From Nannocystis pusilla (lineage in GTDB: Bacteria; Myxococcota_A; Polyangia; Nannocystales; Nannocystaceae): DNA of 64,000 bases. Where the stretch lies: contig NZ_JAIRAU010000001.1 of the NCBI RefSeq assembly GCF_020073745.1, positions 620,001 to 684,000 of the forward strand, read 5' to 3'. The notes below the pieces were generated by a model. It had not been told where the DNA came from and did not search any database. It worked only from the letters and a program-made list of their open reading frames with translations. The translations under genes were made by a program, and so were the position numbers. This document shows positions 1 through 8,000 of the stretch, piece by piece. Each line of letters starts with the position of its first letter. The first letter of the stretch is position 1.

Positions 1-3000
1 GCCCTCACTCGCGTGCGCGAGCTCTACCGCCGCCTGCGCAACGTCCCCGCGTCGATGCCTCACAAGCGGGCCGAGATGTGGCACAATCAGGTCGAGCCCG
101 ACCCCGACCTCGCGCGTGTGCGCGAGGCCTGCGACCTGTGGTGCGCCCTGTGGTTCTGGCCGCTCGACCAACTCGCCGAGGCCCCAACCCCGGCGACCCT
201 CGGCGCGCCCTCGGAAGCAGCTCGCGCGATTTCACGCGAGCTGCGGCACTCGCGGCGTTTCTTCCACTGGGAGCTCGAATTCCCCGACGTCTTCAATAAA
301 AAGGGCGCCGGCTTCGACGCGATCGTCGGCAACCCGCCGTGGGAGATACGCAAGCCCAACAGCAAGGAGTTCTTCAGCGACCTCGACCCGCTGTATCGCT
401 CGTACGGAAAGCAAGAGGCGCTCACCCGCCAGCGCGAGCTGTTCGCCGCCGACCCGAAGCGCGAGCGCAAATGGCTCGACTATGTCGGCCGCTTCAAGGA
501 CGCCGGCAACTTCGTCCGCTACGCCGCAGAGCCCTTCGGTGACACCGAGGACGAGGGCGGCAAGCCGCACATCATCCTCGTGCCGCGCAAGGTCGACGAG
601 TCGCGCAAGCTCCATCGAAAATGGGCCGGCCAGCGCGCTCGTAGGACCGGCTACGCCGACCCAGAGCACGCCTTCCGCCACCAGGGCTCGGCCGACCTCA
701 ACACCTACAAGCTGTTCGTCGAGCAGGCCCACGCGCTCCTGAAGCCCGGCGGCCAGCTCGGCCTCGTCACCCCCAGCGGCCTCTACACCGACAAGGGCTC
801 GGTCAGCCTGCGCCGCCTGCTCCTCGACCGCTGCCAGTGGCGCTGGCTCTACGGCTTCGAGAACCGAAACAAGCTGTTCGACATTCACCGCAGCTTCAAG
901 TTCGCCGTCACCATCGCCGAGAAGGGCGGCAAGACCTTGACGCTCCAGGCCGCCTTCATGCGCCACGAGCTCGAGGACTGGGCCGAGGCCAAGGGTGCCC
1001 TCGCGTACCCCGCCGAGCGCGTCCACGCCTTCAGCCCCAAGAGCCTCTCGGTGCTCGAGATCCGCAGCGAGCGCGACCTCGAGGTGCTCACAAAGATCTA
1101 CGCGAACAGCGTGATCCTCGGCGACAACGGCCCAGATGGCTGGGGCATCCAGTACGGGACCGAGTTCCACATGACGGCTGACTCGAAGCTCTTCATCCCG
1201 CGGGACAAGGCCGACGAGGCGGGCTATAAGCCGGACGAATACGGCCGCTGGATCGGCCCCGAGGACGACGTGCTCCTGCCGCTTTACCAAGGCTCGATGA
1301 TTCATCAGCACGATCCATCCTATAAGGGGTGGCTCACGGTTGAGAAGGCATCGTGGGGGGAGTTGTCGTGGTCGCATAAGTCGTGGGTGCCACGATATTT
1401 ACTTCAGCAGACCGACTATCGTGGGAATGAAAAGGCGACCCATGACCTGAAGCTCGGATTTCGCGACATCGCTCGATCGACCGATGAGCGAACCTCCATC
1501 GCGGCGCTCGTCCCGGACCTCCCTTGCGGTAACGTGATCGGGATTTTCACCACGGACAATGCGCTCCCCCTCTCGAGCGTGCTGAACACCTTCGCATTCG
1601 ACTTTACAGCCAGAATCCGTATATCCGGCACCCACATGAATTATTACGTGGTGGAAGAGCTGCCGCTCCCGCCGCCCGCCCTCGCGCTATCGTTGTCACA
1701 CGTCACGACGTTGCTCGGCATGCCGCTTGCGAGATTCGCGCCGTGGTGGCCGCGCGAGCTCTGGGCTCAATGGTCGCGTCGCGCCATCACGCCGCACGAG
1801 CGCCTGCGGCTGCGTTGCATCCTCGACGCCGTCGTCGCCGCCCTTTACAACCTCTCGCGCGACGACCTGCGCTGGGTCTTGCGCGACTGCGATCACCCGA
1901 AGGATCGTCTGTCGGACAAGGCCTTCTGCCGCACGCTCGACCCCAAGGGTTTCTGGCGCGTCGACAGGGACCAGGATCCCGAGCTGCGCCACACCGTCCT
2001 CACCCTCGTCGCCTTCGACGCCCTGGGGCGCCTGCTCGCCGAACACCCTGGCGACCGCGACGCCGCCATCCGCGCCTTCTCCGAGCTCAACGGCGGCGAG
2101 GGCTGGATGCTGCCCGACACCCTCTGCCTGGCAGAGCACGGCCTCGGCCACGACGCTCGCGCCCGCGTATCCCAGCCGGTCGCCAGCCGCCTCGGCCCGC
2201 GCTTCCTCGACTGGCAGCTCGCCCAGACCCCCGAGGAGAGCTGGGCCGAGTGCGAGCGCCACGCGCGGGCGCTCCTCGGCGACGAGGAGTTCGAGCGCCG
2301 CTTCGCCGAAGAGCCCGAGCCCGAGTCATCCGCCCCCGCCCAGCCCGTCGAGCGACCGACGGAAGACAGCAGCGCCGCGTCTGGCCCGCGGGCCGAGCCT
2401 GGCGCGGCTCGAGCCAAGGTCGACGTCCACGCCAAAGCCGCGACGACGGCCGCCGAATCGCAGCTCTCGTTCCTCGTGCCTGCCCCGGATCCGTCGCCTG
2501 CCGTCTCGCTCGCAGCCCCGGAGCCTCTCGCCATGACCATCTCGCAGATCCGTTTACTGAATTTTCGCAACTGGGGCGAGGAGCACTGGACCACCGGGAT
2601 CCCCCTCAAAACAGTCACCCTGATCCTCGGCCGCAACTCCGCCGGCAAGACCAGCATCCTGCAGCCGCTGCGGATGCTCAAACAGACCATCGAGGCGACC
2701 GACGCCGGCACCCAGCTCCAGCTCGACTCGGCGACGGATGGCCTCGACCTCGGCAGCTTCCTCGATGTCGTTCACGGCCACGACTCCGGCCGCGAGCTCG
2801 GCGTCGGCCTCGATCTCCCCGAGCACGGCATCTCTGTCGATATACGATTCCGCGAGACCAACGACCGCCTCGTCATCGCCTCGCTCGTCTACCGGCTCGG
2901 CGACGACAAGGTCGAGGTCAGCTACAGCAGCAACAACGCCTACCAGCTCGCCAGCCCGCGCTTTCGCCTGCCGAACTGGGACGGCGCCAGCAAGGTCCAC

Positions 3001-3831
3001 GAGCCCAAGCAGGACTACCGCCCCGGACGGGCGATCGAGCTGTCGGAGCGCGCCCTCGACGACCTCGGCCCGACCCTGGCCCCGAAGCTCCGCGCCGCCA
3101 TGGTCGCGGTCAAGGACGCCTTCAAGAAGTTCCACTACCTCGGCCCGATGCGCCCGCCCCCCGCCCGCGAGGTCGCCTGGTTGCAGCAAGACCCGACGCG
3201 CCTCGGTTCGATGGGCCAGGAGACGATCCAGGCCCTGATCAGCAACGAGACCGGCCGCGATCGCGGCACGCTCAAGACGGCGGTCTCCGCCTGGCTCAAG
3301 CGGCTCGACCTCGCCGACGGTATCGAGGTCACGCAGCACGGCCGGAGCCGCCGCTACGAGATCCAGGTCCTCCGCGGCGGTAACCGCTCGAACCTGATCG
3401 ACGTCGGCTACGGCGTCTCGCAGGTGCTCCCCGTGATCGTCCTGCTGCACTTCGCGCCCGAGGGCTCGGTGGTCCTGTGCGAGGACCCCGAGGCCCACCT
3501 GCACCCGATGGCCCAGGCCGAGCTCGCCGACATGTTCGTCGAGGTCGCCAAGCAGCGCAAGCTCCAGGTCCTGCTCGAGACCCACTCCGAGCATTTGTTC
3601 CGGCGCCTGCAATTCCTCATCGCTGACGGCAAGGTCGGCCGCGACGACTGTGCCCTTTACTTCGTCGACCGCGAAGAGCCGTCGTCGAAGCTGACGACCC
3701 TGGAGGCCGACGAGTACGGCCGGGTGCACAACTGGCCCGACAACTTCTTCGGCGACGCCATCGGCGAGGTCGAGCGGCAGACACACAAGGTCTTCGAGCA
3801 CATGATGGTAAAAAGGAGGGCACGTGGCTGA
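1..3831 (+). CDS. N6-adenine DNA methyltransferase (Eco57I-like) fused to an OLD/RecF-like ATPase; 5' end cut by window
   Basis: The frame is open from base 1, so the N-terminus, including the AdoMet-binding motif I, lies outside the window. The visible part has the catalytic NPPW motif (IVGNPPWE, about residue 110), then the long target-recognition region of class II restriction-modification methylases. A low-complexity Pro/Glu/Ser/Ala linker (about 2310-2530) leads into a separate ATPase domain starting near an internal ATG at 2533. That domain has Walker A GRNSAGKTS, a Walker B-like CEDPEAHLHP, and ETHSEHLF, typical of the OLD/RecF-type ABC ATPases of phage-defence genes. Expected role: methylate or recognise DNA and couple this to an ATP-driven sensor. 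It overlaps the downstream PIN gene. The fusion could instead be a start-site-dependent two-product gene. Family assignment is firm; target and system are not known. Confidence 0.85.
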   Translation, partial: ALTRVRELYRRLRNVPASMPHKRAEMWHNQVEPDPDLARVREACDLWCALWFWPLDQLAEAPTPATLGAPSEAARAISRELRHSRRFFHWELEFPDVFNKKGAGFDAIVGNPPWEIRKPNSKEFFSDLDPLYRSYGKQEALTRQRELFAADPKRERKWLDYVGRFKDAGNFVRYAAEPFGDTEDEGGKPHIILVPRKVDESRKLHRKWAGQRARRTGYADPEHAFRHQGSADLNTYKLFVEQAHALLKPGGQLGLVTPSGLYTDKGSVSLRRLLLDRCQWRWLYGFENRNKLFDIHRSFKFAVTIAEKGGKTLTLQAAFMRHELEDWAEAKGALAYPAERVHAFSPKSLSVLEIRSERDLEVLTKIYANSVILGDNGPDGWGIQYGTEFHMTADSKLFIPRDKADEAGYKPDEYGRWIGPEDDVLLPLYQGSMIHQHDPSYKGWLTVEKASWGELSWSHKSWVPRYLLQQTDYRGNEKATHDLKLGFRDIARSTDERTSIAALVPDLPCGNVIGIFTTDNALPLSSVLNTFAFDFTARIRISGTHMNYYVVEELPLPPPALALSLSHVTTLLGMPLARFAPWWPRELWAQWSRRAITPHERLRLRCILDAVVAALYNLSRDDLRWVLRDCDHPKDRLSDKAFCRTLDPKGFWRVDRDQDPELRHTVLTLVAFDALGRLLAEHPGDRDAAIRAFSELNGGEGWMLPDTLCLAEHGLGHDARARVSQPVASRLGPRFLDWQLAQTPEESWAECERHARALLGDEEFERRFAEEPEPESSAPAQPVERPTEDSSAASGPRAEPGAARAKVDVHAKAATTAAESQLSFLVPAPDPSPAVSLAAPEPLAMTISQIRLLNFRNWGEEHWTTGIPLKTVTLILGRNSAGKTSILQPLRMLKQTIEATDAGTQLQLDSATDGLDLGSFLDVVHGHDSGRELGVGLDLPEHGISVDIRFRETNDRLVIASLVYRLGDDKVEVSYSSNNAYQLASPRFRLPNWDGASKVHEPKQDYRPGRAIELSERALDDLGPTLAPKLRAAMVAVKDAFKKFHYLGPMRPPPAREVAWLQQDPTRLGSMGQETIQALISNETGRDRGTLKTAVSAWLKRLDLADGIEVTQHGRSRRYEIQVLRGGNRSNLIDVGYGVSQVLPVIVLLHFAPEGSVVLCEDPEAHLHPMAQAELADMFVEVAKQRKLQVLLETHSEHLFRRLQFLIADGKVGRDDCALYFVDREEPSSKLTTLEADEYGRVHNWPDNFFGDAIGEVERQTHKVFEHMMVKRRARG
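3813..3819 (+). promoter_or_regulatory. Strong Shine-Dalgarno for the PIN gene
   Basis: AAGGAGG sits 4 nt before the GTG at 3824 and still inside the upstream coding region. It is a near-perfect ribosome binding site, which fixes the GTG start and suggests that the PIN protein is made at a good level independently of coupling to the upstream gene. Confidence 0.7.
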
Positions 3832-4375
3832 GTGGGTCATCGATACCAATGTTCTCATCATCGCCACGACGGCCCAACAGGGACGCCCGCCACGGAGGAT
3901 TGCAAACGACGAAAACCCCGTCCCAGTGACGACTGAGAAGGAGCTTTGGGAGGTCTTCTCATGGCTCGAAGCGGTCAACAAGGATCCGAGCACCTACGTC
4001 GTCCTCGACGTCCTGCACCATTTCATCGAAAAAGAGTACAGCAACAAGATCGAAAAAGACGAGTACGGCCGCATGGTGATCGCCAACAAGCTCACCAAAT
4101 GTCACTATCGGCCCGTCTACGTCGAGCCAGACGAGAACGGGGACCCGTGGATCCCGCACGACGCTGGCCACAAGGTCTTTGATCACGCTGATCGGCGGAT
4201 GGTCGCCGCGGCGGTGGAGTCCGGCGCGCCGATTGCCAACGCTTGCGACACGGATTGGTTGGACCTGTTGCATGACGGGACACTTGCGGAGCTCGGCATC
4301 TCCGTGCACCAAATCATTGAAGTTTGGTGCCGCGAGGAGTGGGCCCGGGTCAAGGCGCGGAAGGCCGGCAAGTGA
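3824..4375 (+). CDS. PIN-like domain ribonuclease
   Basis: 183 residues, GTG start set by the AAGGAGG at 3813-3819; the first 8 nt overlap the upstream methylase-ATPase gene. The N-terminus EWVIDTNVLII is the first acidic motif of PIN nucleases (IDTN). Further conserved acidic positions follow in the middle and at the end (ELWEVF, FDHADRRMVAAA, NACDTDWLD), matching the usual four-acid Mg-binding site of this fold. PIN proteins are metal-dependent RNases, often toxins. Here it sits between an OLD-like ATPase and an RNA ligase rather than next to an antitoxin, so it may be the effector of the ATPase or the cutting half of a cut/seal pair. The family call rests on motif pattern only. Confidence 0.72.
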   Translation: MAEWVIDTNVLIIATTAQQGRPPRRIANDENPVPVTTEKELWEVFSWLEAVNKDPSTYVVLDVLHHFIEKEYSNKIEKDEYGRMVIANKLTKCHYRPVYVEPDENGDPWIPHDAGHKVFDHADRRMVAAAVESGAPIANACDTDWLDLLHDGTLAELGISVHQIIEVWCREEWARVKARKAGK

Positions 4376-5073
4376 CCGACTTCTTCCGCTTCCCGCACAC
4401 GCCGCACCTCGCCTGGCTCGGCGCCGGCCAGCCGCGCGACGACAAGGTGCTTTCGCCCGAGGAGGCGCGCGAGCTCCTGAGCGGCGACGTGCTGGTGGAA
4501 GAGAAGGTCGACGGCGCCAACCTCGGCCTGTCCGTCGACGAGGACGGCGAACTGCGGGCCCAGAACCGCGGCACCTATATCGACCTCGACGCCCCGCACG
4601 GCCAGTTCAAGCCGCTGCGGCGCTGGCTCGACCCGCGGCGCGACCCGCTCGCTGACGCGCTGTTCCCCGACCTGATGTTGTTCGGCGAGTGGTGCTACGC
4701 CGTCCACAGCGTTCAGTATACGCGGCTGCCGGACTGGTTCCTCGCCTTCGACGTGTACGACCGCGGCGCCGGCGAGTTCTGGAGCGCCGCCCGGCGCGAC
4801 GAGCTCGTCCACAGCCTCGGACTCGCCCTCGTGCCGCGCCTCGGCGCCGGTCGCTTCGACGAGCGCGGCCTGACCGCGCTGCTCGGCCACTCGCAGCTGT
4901 GCGATGGCCCGGCCGAGGGGCTCTACCTTCGCCGCGACGACGGCAACCGTCTCGTCGCGCGGGCCAAGCTCGTAAGACGCGAATTCACCCAGGCCATCGA
5001 CGAGCACTGGTCGCGGAGGGCGCTCCGGACCAACACGCTCGCCAGCAACGCGGGAGGGGACAAGTGGCATTAA
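4372..5073 (+). CDS. ATP-dependent RNA ligase (Rnl2-like nucleotidyltransferase)
   Basis: 233 residues. The GTG start overlaps the TGA of the PIN gene (GTGA). The nucleotidyltransferase motifs are in order: motif I EEKVDGANLGL with the adenylated lysine at K45, motif III-like LFGEWCYAVHS, motif IV EGLYLRR, and motif V RAKLVRREF. KxDGxN is typical of RNA ligases of the T4 Rnl2 and repair type rather than of long DNA ligases, and the protein is only a catalytic core. The reaction is joining of 5'-phosphate and 3'-OH ends through an AMP intermediate. Its position directly after a PIN nuclease suggests repair of RNA cut by that nuclease or by an invader. It overlaps the next gene as well, so the three are translationally coupled. 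Confidence 0.85.
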   Translation: MTDFFRFPHTPHLAWLGAGQPRDDKVLSPEEARELLSGDVLVEEKVDGANLGLSVDEDGELRAQNRGTYIDLDAPHGQFKPLRRWLDPRRDPLADALFPDLMLFGEWCYAVHSVQYTRLPDWFLAFDVYDRGAGEFWSAARRDELVHSLGLALVPRLGAGRFDERGLTALLGHSQLCDGPAEGLYLRRDDGNRLVARAKLVRREFTQAIDEHWSRRALRTNTLASNAGGDKWH

Positions 5074-8000
5074 ATCCGATTACGTTCACCGAGCGAGTGG
5101 TCGACGACTTCCTGCACTACCAGCTCACGACCTATCCGCTCGCTGACCAGCATCTCTATTCTCAGCTCCGCGCCCTCCTCCGCCTCGAACAGACCCGCGA
5201 CACCCCCCTGCGCAAGGGTCCCTTCGTCAGCCTTTCACGCCCCTTCAAGCAAGGCGCGACGGTCCAGCAGCTCATCGACGACGGCGTCTTTCACCCAGGT
5301 ATGAGTTCGGTGGTCCCGTACGAGCGCTTGCGGTCGCACCAGGAGGTCGCGATCCGATCGGTGCATCGCGGCGACACCACCCTGATCTCGACCGGCACCG
5401 GCTCCGGCAAGACCGAGTCCTTCCTCTATCCGATCATCAGCCGCTGCCTCGAGCTCAAGGAGCAGGGGGCGCCCCCCGGCGTCGTCGCTGTCCTCATCTA
5501 TCCGATGAACGCCCTCGCCGAGGACCAGCTCGAGCGTCTGCGCGGACTGCTCGCCGGCCGCGGCATCCCCTTCGGCATGTACGTGGGGACCACCCCCGAG
5601 GACGAGTCCGGCGTCCGCGGCGAGCGCATGCCGGCCGGTTCGACCAACGCGGCCTACAACGAGCGTTTCAACCAGATCCGCGCCGCCGGCCACGCGATCT
5701 CGCTCGTGCCGCCGGATGAGCGCGCGAGCCGTCGAGCGATGCGCATGGAGGGCGGGCAGCCCCGGATCTTGCTCACCAACGTGAAGCAGCTCGAGCTGCT
5801 CCTGACCCGCGGCAAGGACGTCGGGATCTTCGCCAACGCGCCGCTCGAATTCCTGGTGTTCGACGAGGCTCACACCTTCCGCGGAGCCCAGGGCGCCGAG
5901 ACTGCCTGTCTCATTCGCCGCCTGCGGACGTTCTGCGGCCGCGCCGACGCCGAGGTGCGCCATATCGCCGCGTCGGCCACCATGGCCGACCCGAAGGGCG
6001 GTGACAACGACGCGCGAGACTTCGCCCGGCGCTTCTTCGGCGTAGACGGCGGGCGCGTCACCCTCGTGCGCGAGGACTACGATGAATTGCGGTGGAACGA
6101 GCGGCGAAGCGTTCCCGCCGGCCCGCCCGACGACCCCCACGCCGTGCTCGCTGCGCTACTCCGAGCGGTCGACGCTCCCGACACAGAGGTCGCCGACGCC
6201 ATCTCGGCCCAGCTCGTGGCCCTCGGCGGGGCCAGGCTGCCGCGCGTAGGCTGGCAGGCGGCCCTCGCCGCCCAGCTCGCCAGCAACGAGCTCGTCTATC
6301 AGCTCGCCGCGGCTCTCGCCCGGCCGCGTGCGCTGGCCGAGCTGCCCACATTGCTCGAGGAGGCCGTGGGTCGCCCGGTGCCAGAGCCAGAGCTGCTGGC
6401 CTGGCTCGCGCTCGGCGCGGCCACCGGCCGTAGCGGGCACGACCCGCTGTTGCGGCCGGTCGTGCATTCGTTCGTGCGCGGAGTCGGCGGCGCCGTCGTC
6501 ACCCTGTCACAGCCGGACGGCGCGGCACGCTTGTGGCTCGCAGGCGAGGACGCGGCCGCCGAGCTGGGGGAGGCCTACCGGCGCTTCCCGGTGATGACCT
6601 GCACGACGTGCGGCCAGCACTATTATGAGACGTGGGTGAAAGACTTCGGGCTCCTCGCCGGCGTGAAGGCGGGTCCCACCGGCGGCGACCGGATCGGCAC
6701 CGCCCGCGTGTGGGAGCACTTGCCCCCGGCCGTCAATGGGGCCCGGGTCCTGATGGTCGACCGTATGGTCGTCCGGCCCGACGAAGAAGAGGACACCGAG
6801 GAGGTCGACGAGGACGGCGACGTCCTACCGCCCTCCGGCCACGATTACGAGCATCGACGGCTTCACCCGATGTTCGTGTGCCATCATTGCGGATCACTGC
6901 ACGAGGACCGTCGCCACGCGTGCGCGGTCTGCAACACGCAGGCGTCGCTGATTGCCGTCCAGGTGGTCCGCTACAAGAAGGAGTACCCCGGGCTGCTCCA
7001 TTCTTGCATCGCCTGCCAGGCGCCCGGAAAGCGCCCTCGCGGCGGCAGGTACCGCGAACCAGCGCGCCCGGTCCGCGCCGTCAGCGTCTCGGATGTTCAC
7101 GTGCTCGCGCAGTCGATGCTGCACCTGTCCGAGCGCCCGCGCCTGCTCGTATTCGCCGACAACCGGCAGGATGCCGCGTTCCAGGCCGGATGGATGCAGG
7201 ATCACGCCCGTCGCTTCCGGCTCCGCGCCCTCATGTCCCAGCAGATCCCGGACGGCGGCGCCTCGATCGGCGACGTGGTCTATACATTGGACGGCGTCCT
7301 CGAGAAGGATCGCGACCTGTCTCGCGCGCTGCTGCCCGAGGTCTGGCAGGTCGTGCCCTTCGACGAGAGCGGCACCAAGCACCGCGAAGAGCGGCTGTAC
7401 TTCCTGCGGATCCAGCTCCTCCGCGAGCTCGCCACCGGCGTGAAGCAGCGCCTGGGCCTGGAGCCGTGGGGGCGCCTGAAGGTGACCTATCAGGGCCTCG
7501 GGCCCGACCTCGCGTTCGTGCAGAAGTGGGCCCCGCTCCTGGGTCTCGCCCCGGACGCCCTCGTCGAGGGCATCGCCGCGCTGCTGGATCACATGCGCCG
7601 GAGTCGCCTGCTACGTGACCCAACCAAGCTCTTCGAGCGGCGTTGGAACAGCGGCGACAAACAGATCCAGTACGGCTACATGCCGACCTTCCCCGGCGGG
7701 CCCAAGGGCGTCAAGCTCTCGCGCGGCCTCGACGATGAGCCGGCGCGCGTGACCCAGTGGGTCGGCACTCAGCCGACCCAGATGTGGAACGCCATCGCCG
7801 CGTGGGGGGTGCCCGAACGTGCGCTTGCTACGTTTCTTGAGGAGTTGTGGCACGCGCTCCAGCAGGCGAAGCTCCTGGTGCCGGTGGTCCTGGAGGGCTG
7901 GGGCAAGCCCCTGAAGGGCAGCGCGGGCGCCCTGCAGATCGACAGCAGCAAGCTCATCATGCACCGCCACACCGGGCGCTACCGCTGCGAGAAGTGCCGC

